Below, piece after piece: positions 11,008 through 19,991 of a stretch of 64,000 nucleotides of DNA (position 1 is the first letter of the stretch; every line of letters begins with the position of its first letter). The stretch covers positions 372,001 through 436,000 of the forward strand of contig CP096136.1 in assembly GCA_023213215.1 (NCBI GenBank), given 5' to 3'. The notes beneath the pieces are model-generated. The model was not told where the DNA came from. It saw nothing but the letters and a program-made list of their open reading frames with translations, and searched no databases. Both the position numbers and the translations under genes were made by a program. Origin of the DNA: Flavobacterium sp. JAD_PAG50586_2. Lineage in GTDB: Bacteria; Bacteroidota; Bacteroidia; Flavobacteriales; Flavobacteriaceae.

Positions 11008-12209
11008 ATGCAGCCAGCAGAATTACTTTCGTTATCCAAAGAATTTGGAAATCCGTTATATGTTTATGACGCCGAAAAAATCGAGTTACAGTACAAGCGC
11101 CTAACCAATGCCTTCAAGGTAGAAAAGCTACGCATCAATTATGCCATGAAAGCCTTGTCTAATATTTCTATACTGAAGCTCCTGGATAATTTAGGTTCCG
11201 GGCTCGATACGGTTTCCATCCAGGAAGTAATGCTGGGGCTCCACGCCGGCTTCACTCCCGATAAAATCATTTTCACCCCCAACGGTGTTTCGTTCGAGGA
11301 AATCGAAGAAGTGGCAAAGATGGGTGTCCAGGTAAACATCGACAACCTTTCCGTCTTAGAGCATTTCGGCGCCAAATACCCAAAAATCCCTGTTTGCATC
11401 CGAATCAATCCACACGTAATGGCCGGCGGTAACGAAAACATTTCCGTCGGCCATATCGACAGCAAATTTGGCATTTCCATTTACCAGATACCACACGTAT
11501 TGCGTATTGTGGAAAATACCAAAATGCACATCAACGGAATCCACATGCATACAGGTTCTGATATTTTAGATATCGAAGTGTTCCTCTATGCGTCCGAAAT
11601 CCTGTTCGATACCGCAAAACAATTCAAAGACTTAGATTTTATTGATTTCGGTTCCGGATTCAAAGTCCCATACAAAAAAGGCGATATCGAAACCAACATC
11701 GAAGAATTAGGAAAAAACTAACCAAACGTTTCCTTGCCTTCGAAAAGGAATATGGCCGCGAACTCACTTTAGCATTCGAACCAGGCAAGTTCCTCGTTAG
11801 CGAAGCCGGGTATTTTTTGGCAAAAGTAAACGTAATCAAACAAACAACATCAACGGTCTTCGCCGGAATAGACAGCGGGTTCAACCACCTTATCCGCCCG
11901 ATGTTCTACGGTTCACAGCACAATATCGAAAACATATCTAACCCAAAAGGAAAAGAACGCTTCTATACCGTCGTAGGCTACATCTGCGAAACCGACACCT
12001 TTGCCAGCAACCGCAGGATTCCCGAAATCCACGAAGGCGACACCCTTTGCTTCCGGAACGCCGGCGCCTACTGCTTCTCAATGGCCTCCAACTACAACTC
12101 CCGCTTCAAACCCGCCGAAGTCTTATGGAAAAACGGAAAAGGCCATTTGATCAGGGAACGCGAGACATTTAATGATTTATTGCAGCACCAGGTTTTGGTT
12201 GAGTTATGA
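11008..12209 (+). CDS. lysA: diaminopimelate decarboxylase (frameshifted in this sequence)
   Basis: Converts meso-diaminopimelate to lysine using PLP. I start at ATG 11008 rather than the upstream TTG. Motifs in order: YAMKALSN with the PLP lysine (about residue 47), the glycine-rich substrate/phosphate loops, HMHTGSD, then in the second frame FEPGKFLVSEAG, the CETDTF active-site cysteine motif and GAYCFSMASNYNSR. The frame breaks at an A6 run at 11712-11717; one more A joins GKKLTKRFLAFEKEYGRE to the C-terminal half. The corrected length, about 400 residues, is normal for LysA. An essential biosynthetic gene broken in a homopolymer is most simply a sequencing error. Confidence 0.9.
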
Positions 12210-12239
12210 GTTGTGAGTCATGGGTTATGGATTTTGAAT

Positions 12240-12272
12240 TGAGAAGCCACTCTTTTAGGGTGGTTTTTCGCC
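12240..12272 (+). terminator. lysA terminator
   Basis: AAGCCACTC TTTT AGGGTGGTTTTT forms a GC-rich stem followed by a T-run, 30 bases after the lysA stop. Confidence 0.75.
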
Positions 12273-12370
12273 TTCAAAGTGTTTTACCTCCAAAAGTTTT
12301 ACTAAAAGTAAATCTGTTATTTCCTTATTCTGCCTTTTTCTTCCATAATCCCAAACCAAAAATGCACAAA

Positions 12371-12412
12371 TAACTACCGTTCGTAACACCAAACCTACCG
12401 TTCGTAACATTG
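12371..12412. repeat. tandem direct repeat CTACCGTTCGTAACA
   Basis: The 15-mer occurs twice, about 23 bases apart, in the 264-base gap upstream of the 12473 gene. It could be a pair of operator sites, but only position supports this. Confidence 0.5.
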
Positions 12413-12472
12413 GTGATTACGGAAAGGAAGAAAATTTAGATATTCAGCCTATAAATCTTAAAACATATTTTT

Positions 12473-13180
12473 ATGAATTCAACATCAGAAGTAAGTTTCG
12501 GAGCCCGGGTTGGAAATGCAGAAACCCTATTGACATCATTAACCAATTTTGTTGCATATCAACCGCTGAAACCCGAGTACAGCATCGAGAATTTCAGTAA
12601 TGAAATCCGTAACACAAAAGGATTTAACAACGTTGTTGCCGAAAAGAAACAAAATTACTCCCTGGCACTCGAGAAAAGGATTCAGGTAATAACAAAAGGA
12701 CCTGGATCAATTGAAAAAAGGCTTGCTCCAATCAACGGAACAGTCAAGGCAATTTACGGAAAGACCAGTAAAGAAGCAAAGGATATAGCAGGTATGATTG
12801 CCAAATATAGAGGTGCTAACATTACTGTTCCTAAGACAGCTACACCCGCAGACAATACAGTAAGCCAATCGTACCAGTCTTACAACTCCAAATTGCAGTT
12901 TTTTGCAGACATCATTGTAAACCTTTCCCAATTTGGAGAGGAATACATAACTCCAAACAATGATATAAAACCAGATAAATTGCAGCAGCTTTACCAGCTT
13001 GGGGTCGACGTCAATAATGAAGTAGTAACCACCTTCACCCAGTTTTCACAGGAAAACGCCAGGCGCATAGACAGTTACAAACTATTATCATACATCGCAA
13101 CAGGCATTAAGGAAAGCGTCAAAGCACAATACGGCGTAAGGTCCACTGAGTACAAACTGATAAAAGGGCTGAAAATCTAA
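12473..13180 (+). CDS. hypothetical protein, helical
   Basis: 235 residues, no signal peptide. The composition (long amphipathic helices, VAEKKQNYSLALEKRIQVITKG, then ITVPKTATPADNTVSQSYQSYNSKLQFFADIIVNLSQ) suggests a helical bundle. It is a single-gene unit with a strong terminator behind it and direct repeats in front. I do not recognise a family; related proteins seem to be confined to flavobacteria, but I cannot test this here. Confidence 0.6.
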   Translation: MNSTSEVSFGARVGNAETLLTSLTNFVAYQPLKPEYSIENFSNEIRNTKGFNNVVAEKKQNYSLALEKRIQVITKGPGSIEKRLAPINGTVKAIYGKTSKEAKDIAGMIAKYRGANITVPKTATPADNTVSQSYQSYNSKLQFFADIIVNLSQFGEEYITPNNDIKPDKLQQLYQLGVDVNNEVVTTFTQFSQENARRIDSYKLLSYIATGIKESVKAQYGVRSTEYKLIKGLKI

Positions 13181-13198
13181 CCAAGCTAATTATCCCTA

Positions 13199-13238
13199 AA
13201 CGCTAAAACCATCCCAACCAAAAGGGATGGTTTTTTAT
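13199..13238 (+). terminator. terminator after the 12473 gene
   Basis: AAACCATCCC / GGGATGGTTTTTT with the short loop AACCAAAA, followed by a T-run. Confidence 0.85.
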
Positions 13239-13263
13239 TCTTTATATTATAACATCACTTAAC

Positions 13264-13516
13264 GCTAGTCCGCATTCAATTACCTCTAGTCTATCTTCAA
13301 TTAACTCTAGTTCACCTTAAATCAACTCTAGTTAAGTACCCATCAACTCTAGTTCACCTTCAATTTACTCTAGTTCAGTACCAATTAACTCTAGTTCACC
13401 TTACATCAACTCTAGTTCAATACCAATCATCTCTAGTTCAGCCTCAATCATCTCTAGTTCAGCTCCAATTAACTCTAGTTCACGTACAATTAACTCTAGT
13501 TCACGCACAATTACCA
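13264..13516. repeat. 21-bp minisatellite, about 12 degenerate copies
   Basis: Twelve units of about 21 bases share the core CTCTAGTTCA, followed by a variable 4-5 bases and then CAATTAA or CATCAA. The period is exactly 7 codons. One forward frame stays open through all copies (heptads of type LVHxQLT) and the reverse strand reads heptads of type ELELIxx before hitting stops. No start codon or ribosome site precedes either, so I treat it as a non-coding tandem array between the 12473 gene and the accessory region. Confidence 0.8.
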
Positions 13517-13562
13517 ATCACATTTTGCGAGTTACGTTATAAATTATATAGCAAAAAGTAAG

Positions 13563-13650
13563 AATATGTTAATTTTATTCTTACTTTTGGTAGACCTCAA
13601 GTTTAAATTTTGCCTGCTGGGTTATAGGAGTTATAGAAGTATCTGTGAGT
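13563..13650 (+). promoter_or_regulatory. accessory-array leader (copy 1) with putative promoter
   Basis: An ~88-base stretch with a second, diverged copy at 18316-18405: both run from ATATGTTAATTTTATT through TTACTTT to ATATCTGTGAGTT or ATCTGTGAGTT. Copy 1 contains TACTTTTG at 13582-13589, a match to the Bacteroidota -7 element TAnnTTTG. Each copy ends in GTT immediately before a run of accessory genes, so it behaves like the leader of a cassette string. Confidence 0.5.
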
Positions 13651-13681
13651 TATAAGCAAACTTTAAACAACCATATCTAAA

Positions 13682-14832
13682 ATGACCAAAATCTGTTTAT
13701 ATTGTAAAGAAGAGAAAGAAATAAAAGAATTCTCGCAAGAACATGTATTGCCTCGAGGTGTTGGTGGAAATTTAATTAATAATCCATTTAGTATTAAAGA
13801 CGTTTGCGCTAGATGCAATAATCTTTGTGGATTATTTGTAGATGGCCCTTTTATTAAAAGTTGGTTCACAAATAATTATCGTTCAAAAATTGCCCAACAA
13901 TATTGTCATTTAACTCCTGAAACTGTGTTACCCCTGTCTTATATGGGAGAAATTGAAGACCTTAAATCGGACAATGAAATTTGTGATTTTTGGTTAGGGC
14001 CAACGGGAGATACTATATATCATTTTCATAAGCCATATCCTGACGATTTGGATACACCGAATATGATTGGAATACCTCCAACTGCGTATAAAAAAGATAT
14101 TGATCCTGGTTATGTATTTCTTTTTGTGAAGTCTAACAATCCGCTTTGGCATCCAACAATAGTTTTTTCTGTTATATCAAATTTTAAAAAATCAAAACTA
14201 TATCTAGGAAACGGTCCAAAACCAAATTTAGAACAGTTTGAAAATATTCCTGAACAACTATCTGATTTACACTCTAAATTAACTGAAAAACAGGAAGAAA
14301 TGCATAATAACACATTCACTATTAGTATTGATTATGCGGATAGATTTCTATGCAAATTGGCATTAGGAATGGGATCTTTAGTTTTGAAGCCTGAATTTAA
14401 ATTGAGTGCCGATGCGGATCTATTGCGAAAAGGGCTATGGACAAAAAACAAGGATGAAAGAAAAGAATTAAAAATTCATGGAGCGAATTTTTTAGGCGAT
14501 AAAGAATCAAAAAAAATTTGGACGAAATTTTTACGTGGCCTGGTGGACACTCATTAGTTGTAATTAAAAACAATCAAGGCATTTTATTATATTGTAATTT
14601 TTACGAAGAAAACAGCGCAGTAATTAAAATTTCAGGAAATCTTCAACATTGGCCAGATGCTTCTGAAGGAAAGGTTTTTGTAATGGTTCCTTCTCTTCGC
14701 AAAGCTGCTGGACCAATTGATTTTTTAGATTTTCTCGGTCATAAAGTAAAACCACCAGTAAAGAATATTAGACTAGAAGAATTAGAAGAGGAAATGAAAC
14801 AATTTTCTGGTCATCCTCCATTTATTATATAA
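13682..14832 (+). CDS. HNH-type nuclease-like protein (frameshifted in this sequence)
   Basis: The first frame (291 residues) opens with a zinc-ribbon-like HNH pattern: CLYCKEEKE, then EHVLPRGVGG, then CARCNN. This layout resembles the HNH_5 group, where the CxxC pairs hold zinc and the His is catalytic. An A8 run at about 14509-14516 shifts the frame; adding one A gives ESKKNLDEIFTWPGGHSLVVIKNN and continues to the stop at 14832, for about 383 residues. The C-terminal half is not recognised. It is the first gene after the array leader at 13563, so it may be a mobile cassette with a defence or nucleic-acid role. Confidence 0.65.
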
Positions 14833-14839
14833 AGAGTGC

Positions 14840-14938
14840 TTGAAAAATGGTTTTGTAATATGGCTGGTTATTTTCTTTAGCCTGAAATACTCAAGTTAAG
14901 CCACTGGCGAAGCCGCAACGTTCGTATCTATTTTCACA
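14840..14938 (+). repeat. degenerate attC-like spacer (second family)
   Basis: Contains AATATGGCTGGTTATTTTC followed by TTAGCCTGAAAT and, at the right, GCCACTGGCGAAGCCGCAACGTT. The block TGGCTGGTT...CTTAG recurs at about 16405, 17606 and 20016, and the ACGTT end is the attC-like core. The arms pair only partly. Confidence 0.45.
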
Positions 14939-14950
14939 AAAATCGCTAAA

Positions 14951-15559
14951 ATGACAATCAATAGAAAGGAAAAATTAGAAGAAGCAAATAAATTTCTGCT
15001 AAACGTAGCAGAAGCTATAATAAGGTCTGGAAATTTTTTAGCACATACTTTAGACTTTTATATTTTATCAAATATCAATAGAACAATTTCTTTGAATAAA
15101 GCATTTATCCTTCTATTAGAAAATGAAAACTCATTAACGGCAATTTCTATTGTTAGACTACAACTTGATAACGCTTTGAGATTAAATGCAATAAAAGTTG
15201 CTGATAACAAAGATGATTTTTTAAATCACTTCTTTGCAGGAAAATCAATTAATAAATACAAACAAAACAAAGAAAAGTTCACAGATTTTTATTTAGCAAC
15301 TCGACTAAACGAAGAGGTTCCTGGGGCATTGGATTTATATAATTATCTATGTGATTTTATTCATTTTAGTGACAAATACTTTGAAGCTACAAAAACAAAA
15401 CCGTTAAATGAAGAAGCAATGTTTAGAGTTGTTGTTGGCAACGCTGATGTTTTAAACGAGACCGAAAGAAATGCATTTTATGATAATATGATAAATATAA
15501 ACAATACAATTATTCGAATTAGTAAGGAGTGGATAAACACAAAAAATGTTAAAGAATAA
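14951..15559 (+). CDS. hypothetical protein, DUF5677/HEPN-like helical
   Basis: 202 residues, all-helical, no signal peptide. The segment SLNKAFILLLENENSLTAISIVRLQLDNALRLNA resembles cytosolic proteins of the DUF5677 or abortive-infection HEPN type, in which a long helical bundle precedes an RxxxxH-like site, but that catalytic motif is not evident here. It stands alone between two attC-like spacers, so it looks like a single-gene cassette. Function unknown. Confidence 0.5.
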   Translation: MTINRKEKLEEANKFLLNVAEAIIRSGNFLAHTLDFYILSNINRTISLNKAFILLLENENSLTAISIVRLQLDNALRLNAIKVADNKDDFLNHFFAGKSINKYKQNKEKFTDFYLATRLNEEVPGALDLYNYLCDFIHFSDKYFEATKTKPLNEEAMFRVVVGNADVLNETERNAFYDNMININNTIIRISKEWINTKNVKE

Positions 15560-15561
15560 AA

Positions 15562-15692
15562 TACTGCTACCAACAGAATTTTAGTCAAGCTCTTTAGTTT
15601 TTCTTAAGCGGAAAGTACCAAATTGAATTTTCTTTACTTTTAGAACTAATAATTAAAATCAAGCTACTGAGGCTAATTAGCGTAATGTTACA
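15562..15692 (+). repeat. degenerate attC-like spacer (second family)
   Basis: Left arm CTACCAACAGAATTTTAG, middle TTTCTTAAGCGGAAAG..ACTTTTAGAACTAAT, right arm GCTAATTAGCGTAATGTTACATG. The middle aligns with the spacer at 16370-16500, so these intergenic regions share ancestry. Confidence 0.45.
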
Positions 15693-15735
15693 TGCAAAAC
15701 CTAACTAATATTTTCAACTTTCAAACTTTATAAAA

Positions 15736-16359
15736 ATGAAAAAAATTCTTCTTTTAGGCCTATTAGGATTGAGTATTAAAATCTCTGCACAAAATGCGGA
15801 CACACTATTTGTCTCGAAACTTAAAGACGCAGAATGGGTAAAGCTTTATCAGAACTCTACAAAATTTAATGTTTTGAAGTTTGCAGACGGTTCTGTACTA
15901 AAACTTGGAGAAAAAATGACTTTAGGGAAACCAAGTGGGACTAATCAGTCTAATCAACAAATGGCAGGTATGTTTAGTTCAACAAATCATACTGTTAACA
16001 ATTTTTCATATATAATGTTAGGACGAATGGGAGCTGCAATGTTATCTGGAATAACTTTCTTACCAGAAACATTTAAAGGTAGGGAAGTTGAATTAGAAGA
16101 TATAAAATTTGTAAAAAGAAACAAAAAAGCTACAGAAGCTGGAGTAATGATTACTTTTAATAATCCAGGAATGGATATTACTGTTCTAAATTTAGATGCT
16201 GCATTACAGTACGGAGAATTAATAAACCAAAAAGCTGCAATGACAAGTGATCAGGCTTTAGCAGAATTACAGAAAGCAAAAACAAAACTTGATTTGGGAG
16301 TTATTACACAAGAAGAATATGACGTCATAAAAAAAGAATTAGTAAAAATAATAAAGTAA
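15736..16359 (+). CDS. secreted protein with C-terminal SHOCT-like helix pair
   Basis: 207 residues. Signal peptide at residues 1-19 (ending ISAQ). The body is unknown; the last 30 residues (LQKAKTKLDLGVITQEEYDVIKKELVKII) match the SHOCT pattern, a short helical hairpin usually found at protein termini and thought to mediate assembly. The segment SYIMLGRMGAAMLSGITFLP may be a membrane hairpin. It is a single-gene unit flanked by attC-like spacers. Confidence 0.6.
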   Translation: MKKILLLGLLGLSIKISAQNADTLFVSKLKDAEWVKLYQNSTKFNVLKFADGSVLKLGEKMTLGKPSGTNQSNQQMAGMFSSTNHTVNNFSYIMLGRMGAAMLSGITFLPETFKGREVELEDIKFVKRNKKATEAGVMITFNNPGMDITVLNLDAALQYGELINQKAAMTSDQALAELQKAKTKLDLGVITQEEYDVIKKELVKIIK

Positions 16360-16364
16360 CGGAC

Positions 16365-16505
16365 AGCCTGTAAAAACCTTTTGGCGTAATGGTTGGTTTA
16401 GTTTTCTTAGCCCGAAATTACTAAGTTGAAAATTTCATTATTTTTAGAACTTTTTATTAAAAAAGTCGCTACTGACGCTAAGCAACGGAACGTCATATTC
16501 AATAC
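16365..16505 (+). repeat. degenerate attC-like spacer (second family)
   Basis: Left arm GTAACGGACAGCCTG, then GGCGTAATGGTTGGTTTAG, TTCTTAGCCCGAAATT, and right arm GTCGCTACTGACGCTAAGC followed by AACGGAACGTCAT. Same block order as the spacers at 14840, 15562 and 19992. Confidence 0.45.
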
Positions 16506-16527
16506 TTCATAACTTACAACTAAATTA

Positions 16528-17580
16528 ATGAGAGAAATTTATTTTAATTCAGATATAACTCCAAAGTCACTTAAAGAAATAAAATTACTTGCATTATATT
16601 ATGATAAGATAAATATTGTAAATGATGCAGTATACACTCCAAAGTTTGATACAATTGACGGAGAATTTAAATTTACTGGTGTTGAGGATTTAGAGTTCAT
16701 TCCAAAATCTTTTAGAACAGATTATAAACTTCTCATAGACGAAAATTTAATTGGAATAACTGAAACGGCGGAGAATCAAAAAGACAAAGAAAGTAATCAA
16801 TTTGCAAGTGAAATAAGTAAAATAGTAAATGTAAATCACGACTTAATTTTTCCATTGCATCCAAATGACAAAGAAGCCAGAATTATTACAGAGGAAGTTT
16901 ATGATGTGATGAAAAACATGTGGGATTTCGAATGGGGAAAACCCGTTGAAACTGATTTAATTTGGTGGTATTATTCAAAAAAGCTACAATGGTTTATTAA
17001 ACTTTTAATTGACGGAAAGAATTGTTTAAGTAGTAGTAACAATTTAAATTCTCTTTTTGCTTCTTTCATCGATACTTATACAAAATCAAATCATGATTTA
17101 GGAACAAAAGGTTACAATAAATCTTTAGCTTTTGACGCATTAAAAATTAATTTGCCAAATCCGGATTTGTTAAGTTTCGAAGATATATTAGAATTAAAAC
17201 TTAAACTTAAAGATGAACTAGGATTGTTTTATCAGACCATTAATTCTATTGAGACCAGAAACAAGCAATTGTTTAGTACTGATATTCAAAATAATGAGTA
17301 TGAAGCAATTTTTTATGATGAAATACAAAAACCTCTAAGAGAGTTAGAAATAAAAATGAAGAATTTAAATAGTAAAACATTTAGAGGTTTTATTGATAAA
17401 ATGCAGAATCCAAAGTCTTATGTTCCTTTGGTAGGAACAGTTGTGGCAAGTATACCAATCCAATATTCTATTTTATGCTCTTTGGGAATGACTGTTGGAC
17501 AATCGTATTTAGAATATAAAGAAGAAAAAAGAGAAGTTACAAATAATGGCTTATACTTCTTGCTGAAATTGAAAAATTAG
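16528..17580 (+). CDS. hypothetical protein, possible defence cassette
   Basis: 350 residues, no signal peptide. It starts MREIYFNSDITPKSLKEIKLLALYYDKINIVND, reminiscent of DUF6236-like proteins, which begin by describing a target 'period' segment and are otherwise helical. A weakly hydrophobic stretch lies near the end (YVPLVGTVVASIPIQYSILCSLGMTVG), so it could touch a membrane. It stands alone in a cassette-like string with toxin-antitoxin and HNH genes. I cannot name its function. Confidence 0.45.
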   Translation: MREIYFNSDITPKSLKEIKLLALYYDKINIVNDAVYTPKFDTIDGEFKFTGVEDLEFIPKSFRTDYKLLIDENLIGITETAENQKDKESNQFASEISKIVNVNHDLIFPLHPNDKEARIITEEVYDVMKNMWDFEWGKPVETDLIWWYYSKKLQWFIKLLIDGKNCLSSSNNLNSLFASFIDTYTKSNHDLGTKGYNKSLAFDALKINLPNPDLLSFEDILELKLKLKDELGLFYQTINSIETRNKQLFSTDIQNNEYEAIFYDEIQKPLRELEIKMKNLNSKTFRGFIDKMQNPKSYVPLVGTVVASIPIQYSILCSLGMTVGQSYLEYKEEKREVTNNGLYFLLKLKN

Positions 17581-17650
17581 CCCTACTGTGGTTTTGCATA
17601 AGGCTGGTTTTTCCTTAGACCTAAAGAATTAATTTGTACTTTTGATTATT
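17581..17650 (+). promoter_or_regulatory. attC-like remnant and putative promoter of the 17666 toxin-antitoxin operon
   Basis: Contains GCATAAGGCTGGTTTTTCC and TTAGACCTAAAG (second-family spacer motif) followed by TACTTTTG at 17637-17644, a match to TAnnTTTG placed about 22 bases before the antitoxin ATG. Confidence 0.45.
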
Positions 17651-17665
17651 AAATCAAATTGAGTT

Positions 17666-17905
17666 ATGAAAATTGAATTAAACATACAGGATAAAAAGTT
17701 GGAATTAATCCAATGGCTTTCTTCAATCGAGGATTCATCAGTAATTGAGAAAATTATGGAGTTGCGAAAAAAAGAAAGTAAAGATTGGTGGAATTCAATT
17801 TCAGAAAGCGAGAAAGAAGCAATTGAAAGTGGAATTAAAGATGCTAATTCAGGTAAACTTAATCCTCATTCAAACGCAAGAAAGATTTATGAAAAGTGGT
17901 TATAA
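17666..17905 (+). CDS. antitoxin of a RelE/ParE-type toxin-antitoxin pair
   Basis: 79 residues, acidic and helical, with the layout of small RelB/AxeA-like antitoxins: an N-terminal part for DNA binding or dimerisation (MKIELNIQDKKLELIQWLSS), a central KKESKDWWNSISESEKEAIESGI and a C-terminal toxin-binding tail (LNPHSNARKIYEKWL). It overlaps the toxin start by 17 bases, as expected for coupled translation. The antitoxin would neutralise the toxin and repress their promoter. Confidence 0.75.
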   Translation: MKIELNIQDKKLELIQWLSSIEDSSVIEKIMELRKKESKDWWNSISESEKEAIESGIKDANSGKLNPHSNARKIYEKWL

Positions 17906-18192
17906 AATTCTTTGGACAGACTTTGCTCTTAAAGAATTAGAAAAAAATTGAATATCTAGAAGAAAATTGGACTGAAAAGGAGTTACGGAATTTAGCTGAG
18001 AACATTGAAGAGAAATTAGCCTTGATTTCTCAAAATCCAAATTTATTTCAAGCATCTGGTTATAAAAAAGAAATTCGTCGCGTTGTAATTTTAACATACA
18101 ACACACTTTATTACAGAGTTACAAATGAGCAGATAGAAATAATTTCATTTTTCTCTAACAGACAAAGTCCAAAGAAAAGAAAGCTAAAATAA
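17889..18192 (+). CDS. RelE/ParE-family toxin (frameshifted in this sequence)
   Basis: Starts at ATG 17889 inside the antitoxin gene. It reads MKSGYKILWTDFALKELEK and then breaks at an A7 run (17941-17947). Here removing one A restores KIEYLEENWTEKELRNLAENI...SGYKKEIRRVVILTYNTLYYRV...ISFFSNRQSP, about 100 residues. The terminal IEIISFFSNRQ motif is typical of ParE/RelE toxins that act on gyrase or on ribosome-bound mRNA. The indel is an apparent insertion, unlike most in this window. Confidence 0.75.
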
Positions 18193-18203
18193 AACCGTTG
18201 TAT

Positions 18204-18286
18204 AACATGAACTGTGTAAAAAAACAACTCCCTTAAACAGTTTTTAATAGGTAACTATCCTGGTAGCTAATATTGATAATCAGTTT
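18204..18286 (+). repeat. 83-bp direct repeat, copy 1
   Basis: Nearly identical to 19313-19395 (AACTGTGTAAAAAAACAAC ... GGTAACTATCCTGGTAGC ... TTGATAATCAGTTT). Each follows a toxin-antitoxin gene and begins with the AAC of an attC-like arm (GTATAAC here, GCTAAC in copy 2). Confidence 0.7.
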
Positions 18287-18315
18287 TGAATCACAGAAAT
18301 TAATGGTAAATAAAT

Positions 18316-18405
18316 GATATGTTAATTTTATTGTTACTTTCGTTAGCCTCACGTTGGAAGTTAGCTGGTAAGTTTATTGGAAGATTATAGAGATATCTGT
18401 GAGTT
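18316..18405 (+). promoter_or_regulatory. accessory-array leader (copy 2)
   Basis: Diverged copy of the 13563-13650 leader, again ending CTGTGAGTT directly before a string of small genes (HigB-like, XRE and others). TACTTTCG within TTGTTACTTTCG corresponds to the -7-like TACTTTTG of copy 1. Confidence 0.5.
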
Positions 18406-18504
18406 GGCAGTATTTATTTCTCATCATACTTAAGAATAAAAAACGAACAAAAAGTTTCCGTATATGGAAACTTTATATATATTTGCATTATAAATTTAAC
18501 ACAC

Positions 18505-18833
18505 ATGGAAAAATTTGAAGTTGTGTTTCTAGAAGAAGCACGTGACTTTCTTAAGATGATTGATAAAAAACATGCAGAAAAAATAATTTATAATATTCGT
18601 AAATCTCAAAATGAAATTGATCCAAAACTATTTAAAAAGTTAAATGAAAATATATGGGAATTTAGAACCTTATATCAAGGTATCCAATATAGATTACTAG
18701 CATTTTGGGACAAGAGAGATAATAAAGAAACATTAGTTATAACAACACACGGAATGATAAAAAAACTGATAAAGTTCCAAAAAATGAAATTGAAAAAGCT
18801 GAAAAATTAAAAATAGAGTATTTTAAAGAATAA
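18505..18833 (+). CDS. HigB/RelE-like toxin, phage-derived Gp49-like (frameshifted at its end)
   Basis: 109 residues when corrected. MEKFEVVFLEEARDFLKMIDKKHAEKIIYNIRK...LKKLNENIWEFRTLYQGIQYRLLAFWDK...LVITTHGMIKK is the Gp49-like HigB pattern: mRNA-interferase fold with the WEFRTxYxGxxYR strand. An A6 run near 18758 (A7 expected) changes the tail; the corrected end is KKTDKVPKNEIEKAEKLKIEYFKE with the stop at 18831-18833. The XRE gene 150 bases downstream is the likely antitoxin, giving the toxin-first order typical of HigBA. Confidence 0.8.
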
Positions 18834-18985
18834 AATAAATTGATTATAACATAAAATAATTAAAATTTCATCTACCCTAGCTAAACAATCTACTAGGATA
18901 GATTTTAGTGTTTATAAGTTAGCCGAGAAAAGTTATAAGTAATAAAAAGTGATTGTAAATAATAAAAATCGTAAAAAAAGTAATT

Positions 18986-19303
18986 ATGAAAACTTACAAA
19001 TTAGGAGAGATTCAAGATGAAATCATCGGAAAGATAGGAACTCCAGAGAGAGATAGGTTTGAATACGAATTACAACTTGACTTGATTGGTAATGCAATCA
19101 GGCAAACTCGTCAAGAAAGAAACCTTACACAGGAAGAATTAGGTAAATTAATTGGTGTGCAAAAGGCTCAAATTTCAAAGTTGGAAAAGAATGCTAATAA
19201 TATAACTTTAGACACACTCTTAAGGGTATTCAATGCTCTTAAAGCAAATGTCAAACTACATATAGAATTGCCAGATGGTGGAAAATATGAACTAAAAAAA
19301 TAA
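18986..19303 (+). CDS. HigA-like XRE-family antitoxin
   Basis: 105 residues with a helix-turn-helix at residues 37-90 (IRQTRQERNLTQEELGKLIGVQKAQISKLEKNANNITLDTLLRVFNAL), the classic Cro/C1 pattern. The N-terminal 30 residues probably contact the HigB-like toxin encoded upstream. The 150-base gap between the two is long for HigBA and contains a weak hairpin (AAAATTTCATCTACCCTAG / CTAGGATAGATTTT), so they may lie in separate or fused cassettes. Confidence 0.8.
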   Translation: MKTYKLGEIQDEIIGKIGTPERDRFEYELQLDLIGNAIRQTRQERNLTQEELGKLIGVQKAQISKLEKNANNITLDTLLRVFNALKANVKLHIELPDGGKYELKK

Positions 19304-19312
19304 ACTACTGCT

Positions 19313-19395
19313 AACATAAACTGTGTAAAAAAACAACTTCTTTAAACAGTTTTTAATAGGTAACTATCCTGGTAGCTAATATTGATAATCAGTTT
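19313..19395 (+). repeat. 83-bp direct repeat, copy 2
   Basis: Second copy of the 18204-18286 element. Its downstream flank reaches GTTATGTGTT (19430-19439), the start of a cassette whose end at 19992-20001 is the exact reverse complement. Confidence 0.7.
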
Positions 19396-19451
19396 ATGGG
19401 TTGAAATTGGTGTATAGTGATATACATTAGTTATGTGTTATACCAAAGAAA

Positions 19452-19981
19452 ATGACGAAAATACTTCTTCACATATTTATATTTACAACTTTGATTTCTT
19501 CGAAAGATAGATATCAAGTTCCTTCAAACTATCTATTCGAATTCGAAGATTCCACTTTAATTGAGTTGAGAGATGATCAAAAGTCAAATCTGGTTGAAAT
19601 TGATAGTCAAATTACTAAAGGACAAAAGAAACTGAAAGTAGCCATACTAAAATTCAAAACAGGAGAGGTCTTAGAGCTTAGACAGAAAAATAATCAATGG
19701 AAACAGATTAATGTTACATATAAAGATAGAACAGTAAAAATTTCAAAATCAGTTTTAAAAAAATCGGATTAATCCACTTTTCTAAAATAGAATACGTTTG
19801 GCATAGAGGAAGTGAAAATCCCTTTGACGCAGATTATTCGTCTATTAATTTTCCTGTTGGAAATATTAAAACTTTCAATCAATTGCCTGAGATTAGATTG
19901 GGTTTTTCTAAGGACAAATTTGAACATGCTCGAATAAAAAAATATACCAAAAAAAACTCATACAAATATTTTGAACTATAA
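19452..19981 (+). CDS. secreted hypothetical protein in a cassette (frameshifted in this sequence)
   Basis: Starts MTKILLHIFIFTTLISSKDRYQVPSN, a signal-peptide-like N-terminus. An A7 run near 19758 (A8 expected) cuts it at 106 residues. With one A the frame goes on as LKKIGLIHFSKIEYVWHRGSENPFDADYSS...KYTKKNSYKYFEL to TAA 19979-19981, about 176 residues. Unknown family. It lies in the best-preserved plus-strand cassette: GTTATGTGTT at 19430 and AACACATAAC at 19992 are perfect complements. Confidence 0.55.
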
Positions 19982-19991
19982 ACACCGGTAC

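Noticed and set aside
13264-13516. CRISPR-like array
   Set aside because: The units are 21 bases end to end with no spacers of constant length between conserved repeats, and no cas genes are in the window.
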